A stretch of 64,000 bases of DNA from Paractinoplanes ovalisporus (GCF_016834655.1 NZ_JAENHP010000009.1:248001-312000), one strand, 5' to 3'; shown: positions 1 to 8,365, counted from the first letter of the stretch. The notes: a model not told the origin generated them from the letters alone. Numbers and translations are program-made.

Positions 1-791
1 GCGTTGACCACCAGCGTGGACAGGGCCTGGCCCTCGACGTCCTCCGCGATGATCAGCAGCGGCTTGCCGGACTGCAGAACCTTCTCCAGCAGCGGGAGCA
101 TCTCTTCGATGCTGGAGATCTTCTGGGTCGTGATCAGGATGTGCGCGTCTTCGAGGACGGCCTCCTGCGACTCGGCGTCGGTCACGAAGTTCGGCGAGAT
201 GAAGCCCTTGTCGAACTGCAGACCCTCGGTGACCTCGAGCTCGGTCAGCATGGCCGAGCCCTCCTCGACGGTGATGACACCGTCGCGGCCGACCCGGTCC
301 ATCGCCTCGGCGATCAGCTCGCCGATGGTGGCGTCCTGGGCCGAGATGGTGGCCACGTTCGCGATCGCCTTGTGGTCGGCGACCTCGACGGCCTTGGCCA
401 GCAGAGCCTTGGAGATCGTCTCGGCGGCCAGGTCCATGCCGCGCTTGAGACCGATCGGGTTGGCACCCGCGGTCACGTTGCGCAGGCCCTCGCGCACCAG
501 CGCCTGGGCGAGCACCGTCGCGGTGGTGGTCCCGTCGCCGGCGACGTCGTTGGTCTTGGTCGCCACCTCCTTGACCAGCTGCGCGCCGAGGTTCTCGTAC
601 GGGTCGGTGAGCTCGATCTCCTTGGCGATGGTGACGCCGTCGTTGGTGATCGTGGGAGCGCCGAACTTCTTGTCCAGGACGACGTTGCGGCCGCGCGGGC
701 CGAGGGTGACCTTGACCGTGTCGGCGAGCGAGTTGACGCCGTGCTCGAGCAGGTGGCGGGCGTCGTCAGAGAAGCTGAGAATCTTCGCCAT
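1..791 (-). CDS. groEL: 60 kDa chaperonin GroEL, N-terminal part (gene runs off the left edge)
   Basis: ATP-driven protein-folding chaperonin that works with GroES in the cytoplasm. About 263 codons are visible, starting with MAKILSFSDDARHLLEHGVN at an ATG at 789-791. The ATP-binding segment VKVTLGPRGRNVVLDKKFG and the GDGTTTATVLAQ motif are present, followed by the start of the apical domain. The family is about 540 residues, so roughly half lies outside the window. It is the second gene of a groES-groEL operon; the 71-bp gap to groES holds a short inverted repeat (CGCCCTGG/CCAGGGCG, about 821-846). Regulation should follow the CIRCE operators upstream of groES. Actinobacteria often carry extra groEL copies; the copy beside groES is usually called groEL1, but the diagnostic C-terminus is not visible. 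Confidence 0.97.
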   Translation of the reverse strand, partial: MAKILSFSDDARHLLEHGVNSLADTVKVTLGPRGRNVVLDKKFGAPTITNDGVTIAKEIELTDPYENLGAQLVKEVATKTNDVAGDGTTTATVLAQALVREGLRNVTAGANPIGLKRGMDLAAETISKALLAKAVEVADHKAIANVATISAQDATIGELIAEAMDRVGRDGVITVEEGSAMLTELEVTEGLQFDKGFISPNFVTDAESQEAVLEDAHILITTQKISSIEEMLPLLEKVLQSGKPLLIIAEDVEGQALSTLVVN

Positions 792-862
792 ATGGGGTCC
801 CTTCACGCACCAACGCCCTGGCCCGTCAGGAACGGACCAGGGCGATCAGCACTGTCAGTAGG

Positions 863-1177
863 TCACTTCTCGATGACCGCGAGGACGTCGCGGGCGGAGA
901 GCACCAGGTACTCCTCGCCGGCGTACTTGACCTCGGTGCCGCCGTACTTCGAGTAGAGGACCGTCTCGCCGACCTTCACGTCAACCGGGATGCGGTTGCC
1001 CTTGTCGTCGATGCGGCCGGGGCCCACAGCGAGGACGGTGCCCTCCTGCGGCTTCTCCTTGGCGGTGTCGGGGATCACGATGCCCGACGCCGTGGTCGTC
1101 TCAGCCTCGTTCGCCTGGACCACGATGCGGTCCTCGAGCGGCTTGATCGCAACCTTGGTCGCGGTAGTCACGGGCAT
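863..1177 (-). CDS. groES: 10 kDa co-chaperonin GroES
   Basis: Heptameric lid of the GroEL folding chamber. The 104 residues match the usual 95-105. Visible landmarks are KPLEDRIVVQANEAE near the N-terminus, the mobile loop with TTASGIVIPDTAKEKPQEG (about 28-46), and the C-terminal GEEYLVLSARDVLAVIEK. A GGAGG-type ribosome site (reverse of ccctcct at about 1181-1187) precedes the ATG at 1175-1177. It is the first gene of the groES-groEL operon, read leftward from a promoter flanked by two CIRCE elements at 1304-1375. Confidence 0.98.
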   Translation of the reverse strand: MPVTTATKVAIKPLEDRIVVQANEAETTTASGIVIPDTAKEKPQEGTVLAVGPGRIDDKGNRIPVDVKVGETVLYSKYGGTEVKYAGEEYLVLSARDVLAVIEK

Positions 1178-1303
1178 ACCCTCCTGGGTACAGGTTTGCC
1201 GACCAGAGACTGGCCGGGCTTATGCCTCATGCCACCGGGCGGGGCCGTCGTCGCGGGTGCCGGTCCGCCTGGTGCCAAGCCGCAGTCCCGGATGGGCCCG
1301 CGG

Positions 1304-1330
1304 CTGGCACCCTCATGTTGAGAGTGCTAA
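1304..1330 (-). promoter_or_regulatory. CIRCE operator, downstream copy (HrcA site)
   Basis: On the plus strand this reads CTGGCACCC, nine bases, then GAGTGCTAA. The consensus is TTAGCACTC-N9-GAGTGCTAA, so the right arm is perfect and the left arm matches 6 of 9. It lies just downstream of the predicted -10 box of the groES promoter, where bound HrcA would block transcription. It is weaker than the other copy. Confidence 0.75.
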
Positions 1331-1334
1331 TCGG

Positions 1335-1363
1335 AGATTAGGCCGGAACTAGCACTCCGTCAA
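1335..1363 (-). promoter_or_regulatory. groESL promoter, HrdB/sigma-70 type
   Basis: On the minus strand TTGACG (complement of 1358-1363) is followed after exactly 17 bases by TAATCT (complement of 1335-1340), close to the vegetative sigma-factor consensus. The -35 box falls in the spacer of one CIRCE element, and the second CIRCE follows the -10 box within five bases, an arrangement suited to HrcA repression. Confidence 0.8.
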
Positions 1364-1375
1364 CCAGAGTGCCAA
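1349..1375 (-). promoter_or_regulatory. CIRCE operator, upstream copy (HrcA site)
   Basis: CTAGCACTC, nine bases, GAGTGCCAA on the plus strand. Each arm has one mismatch to TTAGCACTC-N9-GAGTGCTAA. The spacer contains the complement of the TTGACG -35 box. The rightward methyltransferase gene starts 62 bp beyond it, so HrcA bound here could also affect that gene. Confidence 0.85.
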
Positions 1376-1437
1376 CGTACGTGGCGCCGGGCCGAGCTGG
1401 TGTCCGGTCATCGCCCCGGTGCCCGGAGAATGGCAGC

Positions 1438-2688
1438 GTGAATGCCGAGTCGACCACCTCATTGCGTACGCCCGAAGGGGTGAACGCCCTGGCTCTGGCT
1501 CGCGAGGCGGCCACCGGCGACCCGCTCGCCGCCGCCTCGGCGCTGCGCTCGGCCGGAGTGCCGCCGGCCCTGGCCGCCGCCGCGCTGACCCAGGTCGATC
1601 TGCGACGCCGCGCGACCTCGAAGTTCGGCCCGGACGCCGAGCTGATGTTCTTCACGCGGGCCGGTCTGGAGCAGGCGACCCGGTCCGTCGTCGCCGACCG
1701 CCGCGCGGCCCGGCTCGCCGCGTCGGGGGTGCGGACCCTGGCCGATCTCGGCTGCGGTCTCGGGTCCGACGCGATCGCCGCGGCCAGACAGGGCATTTCC
1801 GTGTACGCGGTGGAGGCCGACCCCGCCACGGCCGAGCTCACGGCGGCCAACGTCGCCGCGCTCGGCCTGGACGACCGGGTGCGTGTCGAGTGCGCGGACG
1901 CGACGACCGTACGGGTGGAGGACTTCGACGCGGTCTTCGCCGACCCGGCGCGCCGCAAGGCCGGCCGCGGCCGCGTGTTCGACCCCCGCGCCTATTCGCC
2001 TCCGTGGGACTTCATCGCGGGTCTGGCCGATCGGGTCCCGCGCACGGTGCTCAAGCTGGCCCCGGGAATCGACCACGATCTGCTGCCGCCGGGCGCCGAG
2101 GGGGAGTGGGTGAGCGTGGGCGGCGACCTGGTCGAGGCCGCGTTCTGGTGCGGCCCGCTCGCCGAGGCTCCCCGCCGCGCGACGTTGCTGCCCGCCGCCG
2201 CGAAGTCCGCCACCGGAGCACCCGTCACCCCGAGCCCCGGCGCGCCGGGTGCGGGTGCGTCGAGTGGGGCGAACCCGGAGGTGGAACTGACCGGGAGCGG
2301 GACCCGGTCGGCGCCGGTCGGCGGGGTGGGGGCCTACCTCTACGACCCCGACCCGGCCGTGGTGCGGTCGCATCTGGTGGCCGAGTTCGCCGAGACCGTC
2401 AACGGCCGGCTCGCCGACCCCGACATCGCGTACGTCTACACGGACGAGGCGCACGTGACGCCGTACGGGAGACGGTTGGAGATCACCGACGTGCTGGCGT
2501 TCTCGCTGAAGCGGCTGCGCGCTCTGCTGCGGGAGCGCGGGGTGGGGCGGCTCGAGATCCGCAAGCGCGGCTCGGCCCTGGAGCCGGAACAGCTGCGCCG
2601 TGATCTCAAGCTGTCGGGGCCGAACGGGGCCTCGATCGTGCTGACCCGGGTGGCGGGCGCGCCCACCGTGATCCTCTGCAAGGAGTGA
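1438..2688 (+). CDS. Class I SAM-dependent methyltransferase with C-terminal THUMP-like domain
   Basis: 416 residues. The SAM-binding Rossmann core is clear: LADLGCGLGSDAIAAARQG (motif I), then VYAVEADPATAELTAANVAALG, and an FADPARR catalytic-type motif where many nucleic-acid methyltransferases have (D/N)PP(Y/F). The C-terminal quarter (RLEITDVLAFSLKRLRALLRERGVGRLEIRKRGS...) resembles the THUMP-like domain fused to this actinobacterial family, suggesting an RNA substrate, which is not proven. A proline/glycine-rich linker separates the two parts. I chose the GTG at 1438 because GGAG lies nine bases upstream; an in-frame GTG at 1369 lies inside the CIRCE operator and is unlikely. It is divergent from groES. 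Confidence 0.8.
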   Translation: MNAESTTSLRTPEGVNALALAREAATGDPLAAASALRSAGVPPALAAAALTQVDLRRRATSKFGPDAELMFFTRAGLEQATRSVVADRRAARLAASGVRTLADLGCGLGSDAIAAARQGISVYAVEADPATAELTAANVAALGLDDRVRVECADATTVRVEDFDAVFADPARRKAGRGRVFDPRAYSPPWDFIAGLADRVPRTVLKLAPGIDHDLLPPGAEGEWVSVGGDLVEAAFWCGPLAEAPRRATLLPAAAKSATGAPVTPSPGAPGAGASSGANPEVELTGSGTRSAPVGGVGAYLYDPDPAVVRSHLVAEFAETVNGRLADPDIAYVYTDEAHVTPYGRRLEITDVLAFSLKRLRALLRERGVGRLEIRKRGSALEPEQLRRDLKLSGPNGASIVLTRVAGAPTVILCKE

Positions 2689-2700
2689 GAGGCGCGGAAG

Positions 2701-2865
2701 GGAGGCGCGGCGCGCGCAGGTTGTGAAGCGAGCGGGGAGGCGCGGCGCGCGCAGGTTGTGAAGCGAGCGGGGAGGCGCGGCGCGCGCGGGTTGTGAAGCG
2801 AGCGAGGAGGCGCGGCGCGCGCAGGTTGTGAAGCGAGCGAAGAGGCGCGGGCGCGCGCAAGGCGT
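2701..2865. repeat. 35-bp tandem repeat, about 4.7 copies
   Basis: Head-to-tail units begin at 2701, 2736, 2771, 2806 and 2841, a strict 35-bp period. Each has the form ggaggcgcggcgcgcgc, then (a/g)ggttgtgaagcgagcg. Units differ by single substitutions and the last is degenerate. There are no spacers, so this is not a CRISPR array. It lies between the methyltransferase stop and the YbaK-like gene and has no convincing reading frame. Confidence 0.9.
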
Positions 2866-2960
2866 GGCGCGTTGGAGGCTGGCGCTCGTGGGGCGTGGGA
2901 AGCGCGACGCGCGGGGTGAGGCGGCGGGCGGAAGCGGGCGGCGGGAGTAGCGTGCGCGGC

Positions 2961-3446
2961 ATGGCTAAGAAGGCCGCCGCCGGGACGCCGGCCACCGCGC
3001 TGCTCACCGGGCAGAAGGTCGAGCACACCCTCCATCCGTACGACGTCTCGCCGGACGCGCCCAACTATGGCGCGCTCGTCGCCGAGGCGTTGGGGATCGG
3101 GCCCGGGCGGGTCTTCAAGACGCTGATCGCGGACGTCGACGGCAGCCTGGTCGTCGGCGTGGTGCCGGTGACCGGCGACCTGGATCTGAAGGCGCTCGCG
3201 CACGCCGCCGGGGGCAAACGGGCAAACCTTGCCGATCGCGCCGCCGCCGAGCGGAGCAGTGGATATGTCCGGGGCGGCATCAGCCCGCTCGGACAGCGTA
3301 AGAAGTTGCCGACGGTCATCGACGACTCGGCACTTGATCTTGATCGGATGTATGTCTCGGCGGGGCGGCGCGGGCTTCAGGTAGCACTGGCTCCGGCCGA
3401 TCTCATCCGGCTCACGGAAGCGGTTACGGCGACAATCCGGACATAA
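2961..3446 (+). CDS. ybaK: YbaK/EbsC-type Cys-tRNA(Pro) deacylase
   Basis: 161 residues, the normal size for trans-editing proteins that hydrolyse mischarged Cys-tRNA(Pro). The fold signature includes HPYDVSPDAPNYGALVAEALGI, RVFKTLIADVDGSLVVGVVPV with the conserved lysine, and GGISPLGQRKKLPTVIDDSA, where the GISPLGQKK-like motif is highly diagnostic. The ATG at 2961 gives MAKKAAAGTPATALL; an upstream in-frame GTG at 2895 lies in degenerate repeat-flanking DNA and adds no conserved sequence. It stands alone after the 35-bp repeats. Confidence 0.9.
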   Translation: MAKKAAAGTPATALLTGQKVEHTLHPYDVSPDAPNYGALVAEALGIGPGRVFKTLIADVDGSLVVGVVPVTGDLDLKALAHAAGGKRANLADRAAAERSSGYVRGGISPLGQRKKLPTVIDDSALDLDRMYVSAGRRGLQVALAPADLIRLTEAVTATIRT

Positions 3447-3811
3447 GGTCGAATTCCACCGTCCGATAGCGAGCCGTTACGACAACGTTACGCGCCGGGG
3501 GGATCTTTCTCCCGAGAATGGTGCAGAGCGGGCGCCGACCTGACTTAGCGTCACATCGTGAGTCACGTCAGCGATCGATCGGAGGAGCGTTCTCCCTCTA
3601 TCACTGCCGTGTTGCCGGATTGTTATGCCGGGTTACGAGATCGGCTGGCGACACCGCTTGTGTAACCGGCCGCAACGGGAATACGTTGCCGGACACAACA
3701 AACTAGCTCCTGATCAATTTTGATCTCTCGGCGTCTCGGGGAGCGACACTCCCGCAGCGCACACCATCGAATCCGATGAAGGCCCGGATTTACCTGAAAG
3801 GAAACCTAGGA
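3447..3811. promoter_or_regulatory. Upstream region of the sugar ABC operon
   Basis: A 365-bp gene-free stretch, more AT-rich at its right end than its neighbours. It holds a direct repeat CGTTACG-acaa-CGTTACG (about 3475-3492) and a palindrome GATCAA-TT-TTGATC at 3712-3725. The palindrome is a reasonable candidate operator for the ROK repressor encoded at 7184. A good ribosome site (GAAAGGAAAC) precedes the ATG at 3812. No promoter was assigned with confidence. Confidence 0.45.
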
Positions 3812-4918
3812 ATGCGTAAGGGACTGTTCGCCCTTGCCGCGGTCGGCCTGCTGGCCACCGGCAGCATGGCCGCTTGCGGCGACGACAGCGGCACCGACTC
3901 CGGCAGCGACACCGGCAGCAACTCCTCCGCGGGCAAGGTCGGCATCATCCTGCCCGACACCAAGAGCTCGCAGCGGTGGGGCACCGATGACCCGAAGTTC
4001 CTGAAGGCGGCGTTCGACGCGGCCGGCGTTCAGGCTGAGATCCAGAACGCGCAGGGTGACAAGACCCAGTTCCAGACCATCGCCGACGGCATGATCTCGA
4101 GCGGCGTCAAGGTCCTCATGATCGTCAACCTGGACTCGGGTACCGGTAAGGCCGTCCTCGAGAAGGCCAAGAAGGCCGGTATCGCGACGATCGACTACGA
4201 CCGCCTGACCCTGAGCGGCGGCGCTGACTACTACGTGTCGTTCGACAACGTCGCGGTCGGCAAGCTCCAGGGCGAGGGCCTGGTCAAGTGCCTCGAGGAG
4301 AAGAAGTACACCAAGCCGGTCGTCGCCGAGCTCAACGGCTCCCCGACCGACAACAACGCCACCCTGTTCGCCCAGGGCTACGACGGCGTCCTTGACCCGA
4401 AGTACGCCGACGGCACCTTCACCAAGGGCCCGAACCAGGACGTTCCGGACTGGGACAACGCGCAGGCCGGCACCATCTTCGAGCAGATGCTGACCTCGAA
4501 CAAGCAGATCAAGGGCGTCCTCGCGGCGAACGACGGCCTCGGCAACGCGGCCATCTCGGTGCTGAAGAAGAACAAGCTGAACGGCCAGGTCCCGGTCACC
4601 GGCCAGGACGCCACCGTGCAGGGTCTGCAGAACATCCTCGCCGGCGACCAGTGCATGACGGTCTACAAGGCGATCAAGAAGGAGGCCGACGCGGCTTCCG
4701 AGCTGGCGATCGCGCTGGCCAAGGGCGAGAAGCCCACCACCGCCACGGGCACCACCAAGGACCCGGAGTCGGGTACCGACGTTCCCTCCGTGCTGCTCGA
4801 GCCGCAGTCGATCACCAAGGAGAACGTCAAGGACGTCATCGCTGACGGCTTCGTGACCAAGGACGCGGTCTGCACCGCCGACTTCGCGAAGGCGTGCACC
4901 GAAGCGGGCATCAGCTGA
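3812..4918 (+). CDS. xylF: Xylose-type sugar ABC transporter substrate-binding lipoprotein
   Basis: 368-residue periplasmic-binding-protein-family receptor (type I fold) for a pentose or similar sugar, anchored outside the membrane. The signal peptide MRKGLFALAAVGLLATGSMAAC ends in a lipobox with Cys22 as the lipid-modified residue, followed by a Ser/Gly/Asp linker. The mature part shows VGIILPDTKSSQRWGTDD, MIVNLDSGTGKAVLEKAKK and GVLAANDGLGNAAISVLK, typical of XylF-like proteins. The ATG at 3812 has AAAGGAAAC upstream; an ATG 36 bp earlier would spoil the signal peptide. It is first in the operon xylF-xylG-xylH-ROK. Substrate identity is inferred from family only. Confidence 0.88.
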   Translation: MRKGLFALAAVGLLATGSMAACGDDSGTDSGSDTGSNSSAGKVGIILPDTKSSQRWGTDDPKFLKAAFDAAGVQAEIQNAQGDKTQFQTIADGMISSGVKVLMIVNLDSGTGKAVLEKAKKAGIATIDYDRLTLSGGADYYVSFDNVAVGKLQGEGLVKCLEEKKYTKPVVAELNGSPTDNNATLFAQGYDGVLDPKYADGTFTKGPNQDVPDWDNAQAGTIFEQMLTSNKQIKGVLAANDGLGNAAISVLKKNKLNGQVPVTGQDATVQGLQNILAGDQCMTVYKAIKKEADAASELAIALAKGEKPTTATGTTKDPESGTDVPSVLLEPQSITKENVKDVIADGFVTKDAVCTADFAKACTEAGIS

Positions 4919-4959
4919 AAAACCCTCAACTGATGTCGGGTTAGACCCGAACTGACGAC

Positions 4960-5001
4960 GGCGCCGCTCATCCCCCGCTCCCCGGGGGTATGGGCGGCGC
5001 C
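4960..5001 (+). terminator. Intercistronic hairpin between binding protein and ATPase genes
   Basis: Outer arms GGCGCCGC (4960-4967) and GCGGCGCC (4994-5001) enclose an inner CCCCC/GGGGG pairing (4972-4976 and 4984-4988). No U-tract follows. In binding-protein-dependent operons such a hairpin often lets the first gene be expressed above the rest by partial termination or mRNA protection; that role here is inference. Confidence 0.6.
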
Positions 5002-5080
5002 GGAATTGGGTTTCACCCCCCTCGCCGCCCCGGCCATCGTCGCGGGCGGCAAACCGGTCACTCAGCGAAGGAGAACCACC

Positions 5081-5896
5081 GTGGCCGCGACACCCCTCTT
5101 GGAGCTCAGCGGGATCAACAAAGGATTCGGTCCCGTTCAGGTCCTGCACGACGTCGGCTTGAGCGTCTACCCCGGCGAGGTCACCGCACTCGTCGGCGAC
5201 AACGGCGCCGGCAAGTCGACGCTGGTCAAGTGCATCAGTGGCATTTATCAGATCGACTCCGGCACGGTGACCTTCGAGGGCAACCAGGTAGCGATCCACA
5301 GCCCCAGCGACGCCTCCGGGCTGGGCATCGAGGTCGTCTACCAGGACCTCGCTCTGTGCGACAACCTGGACGTCGTCCAGAACATGTTCCTCGGACGCGA
5401 GAAGAAGCGCGGCATCGTGCTCGATGAGCCGACCATGGAACAAATGGCCGGCGACGCCCTCGCCAGCCTCTCGGTGCGCACCTTGAAGTCGCTGCGGCAG
5501 CTGGTCGCCAGCCTTTCCGGTGGGCAGCGACAGACCGTGGCGATCGCCAAGGCCGTGCTGTGGAACTCGAAGATCGTGATCCTGGACGAGCCGACCGCCG
5601 CCCTCGGCGTGGCGCAGACCGCCCAGGTGCTCGAACTGGTCCGCCGCCTGGCCGACAACGGTCTCGGCGTCGTGCTGATCTCGCACAACATGAACGACGT
5701 GTTCGCGGTCTCCGACCGGATCGCGGCGCTCTACCTCGGCCGGATGGCGGCCCAGGTCAAGACCACCGATGTGACCCACTCCCAGGTGGTCGAGCTCATC
5801 ACCGGCGGCCGCAGCGGCAACATCGGCCTGCCTCCCGAGAAGCCGGCTGACTTCGGCGGGGACGTCGTCGACATCACGCCGGGAGGCGACAAGTGA
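5081..5896 (+). CDS. xylG: Sugar ABC transporter ATP-binding protein, single NBD
   Basis: 271-residue ATPase energising the sugar importer. Walker A GDNGAGKST, Q-loop VYQDLAL, signature LSGGQRQTVAIAKA, Walker B VILDEPTAALG and the H-loop LISHNMNDV are all present. Classical XylG/RbsA proteins carry two fused NBDs (about 500 residues); this one has a single NBD and would act as a homodimer, as in FrcA-like actinobacterial systems. The GTG at 5081 follows AAGGAGAA closely and begins MAATPLLELSGINKGFG; an in-frame upstream ATG at 5006 adds no conserved sequence. Its stop overlaps the permease start by four bases. Confidence 0.9.
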   Translation: MAATPLLELSGINKGFGPVQVLHDVGLSVYPGEVTALVGDNGAGKSTLVKCISGIYQIDSGTVTFEGNQVAIHSPSDASGLGIEVVYQDLALCDNLDVVQNMFLGREKKRGIVLDEPTMEQMAGDALASLSVRTLKSLRQLVASLSGGQRQTVAIAKAVLWNSKIVILDEPTAALGVAQTAQVLELVRRLADNGLGVVLISHNMNDVFAVSDRIAALYLGRMAAQVKTTDVTHSQVVELITGGRSGNIGLPPEKPADFGGDVVDITPGGDK

Positions 5897-7149
5897 CCAC
5901 CACCACAACCACCACGGCCGGCGGCGTCAAGGTCGTCAAGCCGACCGTCGCCAGTTACATCAACGACTACTGGGGCCGCGTGCGCGGCGGCGACCTCGGC
6001 ACCCTGCCCGCCATCCTCGGCCTGATCGTCCTGAGCCTGATCTTCGGCATCGCCCGGGACACCTTCTTCAGCGGCCTCAACTTCGCGAACCTGTTCAACC
6101 AGAGCGCGCAGGTTGTCTTCATCGCGATGGGCCTGATCTTCGTCCTGCTGCTGGGCGAGATCGACCTCTCCGCCGGTTTCGCCTCCGGTGTGTGCGGCGC
6201 GGTCGTCGCGATCCTGCTGACCAACCACGGCTGGGACTGGTACACCGCCATCCCGGTCGCGCTGATCACCGGCATCATCATCGGCTTCGTGCTGGGCTTC
6301 CTGGTGGCCAAGCTCGGGATCCCGTCGTTCGTCGTCACCCTGGCCGCATTCCTGGCCTTCCAGGGCGTCCTGCTGGTCCTGCTCGGCGGCGGCACCAACA
6401 TCTCGACCCGCAACGAGTTCTTCAACGCGCTCAACAACAACAACCTGTCGGTGACGTGGAGCTGGATCCTCGCCATCCTCGCCGTCGTCGGTTACGCCGG
6501 GGTGCAGTTCAACCAGATGCGCAGCCGGGCCAAGCGGAACCTGGTCACCGACCCCCTGGGCATTGTGCTGATGCGCATCGGCGGTCTGGCGGTGCTGCTG
6601 CTGGTGGCGACCGCGATCCTCACCCAGGAGCGCGCGATCAACCCGGCGATCAACTCGCTCAAGGGTGTGCCGATCGTCGTCCCGATCATCGGCTTCTTCC
6701 TGGTGCTGTGGACCTTCGTCCTGGGTCGCACCAGCTACGGCCGGCACGTCTACGCCGTCGGTGGCAACACCGAGGCCGCCCGCCGCGCCGGTATCCCGGT
6801 CGACCGCATCCGCATCTCGGTCTTCGTCATCGGCTCGTTCATGGCCGCGATCGGCGGCATCATGGCCGTCAGCCGGGCCAGCTCGGTCGACCCGAACACC
6901 GGTGGCAGCAACATCCTGCTGTACTCGGTGGGCGCGGCCGTCATCGGTGGCACCAGCCTCTTCGGTGGCAAGGGCAAGGTGATCAACGCCGTCATCGGTG
7001 GTGCGGTGATCGCCGTCATCGACAACGGCATGACGCTCATGGGCTTCAACTCGGGCACCAAGTTCATCGTCACCGGCCTGATCCTGCTGGTCGCCGCGAG
7101 CGTCGACGCCTTGGCCCGGCGCAGAGCGGCCGCTACCGGCAACCGATGA
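5893..7149 (+). CDS. xylH: Xylose-type sugar ABC transporter permease
   Basis: 418-residue inner-membrane permease of the RbsC/XylH family, with about ten hydrophobic segments, for example the stretches beginning ILGLIVLSLIFGI and GLIFVLLLGEIDLSAGF. The diagnostic EIDLSAG motif is present, as is the C-terminal SVGAAVIGGTSLFGGKGKV segment. Starts with GTG at 5893, overlapping the ATPase stop (GTGA), so translation is probably coupled. Confidence 0.92.
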   Translation: MTTTTTTTAGGVKVVKPTVASYINDYWGRVRGGDLGTLPAILGLIVLSLIFGIARDTFFSGLNFANLFNQSAQVVFIAMGLIFVLLLGEIDLSAGFASGVCGAVVAILLTNHGWDWYTAIPVALITGIIIGFVLGFLVAKLGIPSFVVTLAAFLAFQGVLLVLLGGGTNISTRNEFFNALNNNNLSVTWSWILAILAVVGYAGVQFNQMRSRAKRNLVTDPLGIVLMRIGGLAVLLLVATAILTQERAINPAINSLKGVPIVVPIIGFFLVLWTFVLGRTSYGRHVYAVGGNTEAARRAGIPVDRIRISVFVIGSFMAAIGGIMAVSRASSVDPNTGGSNILLYSVGAAVIGGTSLFGGKGKVINAVIGGAVIAVIDNGMTLMGFNSGTKFIVTGLILLVAASVDALARRRAAATGNR

Positions 7150-7183
7150 ACGACAGCCGCCTGGAACCGGGGACGGCACGCTG

Positions 7184-8365
7184 ATGCGAGCCGGCCCCAG
7201 CCAGGAGGAGGTGCGCCGGCACAATCTCGGGACGCTGCTCCGGTACGTACACGTACACGGGGCAACGTCCCGGGCGGAACTCACCAACCGGCTCGGTCTG
7301 AACCGAAGCACCATCGGGGCCCTGACCGCCGACCTGACCACCGCCGGGTTGGTCAGCGAGGCGGCACCACGAGAGACCGGCCGGGCCGGGCGACCGTCGC
7401 TGGTCGTCCGGCCCGAGTCGTCCCGGGTGTACGCGTACGCCCTGAGCATCGAGGTGGACCGCCTGCGGGCGGCCCGCGTCGGGCTGGGCGGGCGCATCCT
7501 GGACCGCCGCGAGACCGACCGGCCGCGCGGCATGCAGGTGCTCGACGCGGTGCAGCCGCTGGCCGAGTTCGTCCGCGAGTTGCGTGCCGGCGTGCCCGAC
7601 GACGACACCCGCCACGTCGGCACCGGCGTGGCGGTGGCGGGAATGGTGCGCCGCGCCGACGGCATGGTGCGCCTGGCCCCCACCATCGGCTGGGTCGAGG
7701 AGCCGGTCGGGGCGGCGCTGCGCGCGGAACTGGGCGACGTGGGCCGGCTGACCCTGGGCAACCACGCCGACGTCTCCGCCCTGGTCGAGCACAGCCGGGG
7801 CGCGGCCGCCGGCTGCGACAACGTCATCTACCTCTTCGGCGACGTCGGGGTGGGCGCCGGCATCATCGCCGACGGCCGCCGGGTGGCCGGGCACGGCGGG
7901 TACGGCGGCGAGGTCGGCCACATGGTCGTCAACCCGTACGGCCGGGAGTGCAGTTGCGGTTCGCGCGGCTGCTGGGAGACCGAGATCGGCGAGTACGCGC
8001 TGCTCAAGCACGCCGGACGAGGCGACCGCTCCGGCCGCGAGGCGGTGCTCGGCGTCGTCGACGCGGCCATGCGCGGCGACAGCCAGGCCCAGTTCGCCGT
8101 GCGTCAGGTCGGCGAGTGGCTCGGCTTCGGCGTCGGCAACCTGGTCAACATCTTCAACCCCGAGGCCGTGATCTTCGGCGGCACCCTGCGCGACATCTAC
8201 CTGGTGGCCGCGGCCCAGATCCGAAGCCGTCTCAACGCCATCGCCCTGCCCGCCTGCCGCGAGCACATCCGCCTGCGCACCCCCGAGCTGGGCAACGACG
8301 CGGCCCTGATCGGCGCGGCCGAGCTCGCCTTCGAACATCTCCTCGAGGACCCGCTACTGACCTGA
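7184..8365 (+). CDS. xylR: ROK-family transcriptional repressor (XylR-like)
   Basis: 393 residues. An N-terminal winged helix-turn-helix (about residues 8-60, TSRAELTNRLGLNRSTIGALTADLT) is joined to a ROK sugar-kinase-like sensor domain. The zinc motif CSCGSRGCWE and the preceding GGEVGHMVVNPYG are intact. It lies 34 bp after the permease gene on the same strand, so it probably regulates the importer and senses its sugar. It is a regulator rather than a sugar kinase because of the HTH. A candidate operator is the palindrome at 3712-3725. Confidence 0.9.
   Translation: MRAGPSQEEVRRHNLGTLLRYVHVHGATSRAELTNRLGLNRSTIGALTADLTTAGLVSEAAPRETGRAGRPSLVVRPESSRVYAYALSIEVDRLRAARVGLGGRILDRRETDRPRGMQVLDAVQPLAEFVRELRAGVPDDDTRHVGTGVAVAGMVRRADGMVRLAPTIGWVEEPVGAALRAELGDVGRLTLGNHADVSALVEHSRGAAAGCDNVIYLFGDVGVGAGIIADGRRVAGHGGYGGEVGHMVVNPYGRECSCGSRGCWETEIGEYALLKHAGRGDRSGREAVLGVVDAAMRGDSQAQFAVRQVGEWLGFGVGNLVNIFNPEAVIFGGTLRDIYLVAAAQIRSRLNAIALPACREHIRLRTPELGNDAALIGAAELAFEHLLEDPLLT

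Noticed and set aside
1369..1437. Longer N-terminus for the methyltransferase
   Set aside because: The start would lie in the CIRCE operator and the extra residues are not domain-like.
2701..2865. 35-bp repeats as a CRISPR array
   Set aside because: Units are contiguous without spacers and no cas gene is present.
2436..3203. Minus-strand protein across the 35-bp repeats
   Set aside because: A low-complexity Arg/Ala/Pro frame created by GC-rich repeats; it overlaps two real genes.
3518..3706. Small ORF upstream of the sugar operon
   Set aside because: Codon use unlike real genes here, no homology; the region looks regulatory.
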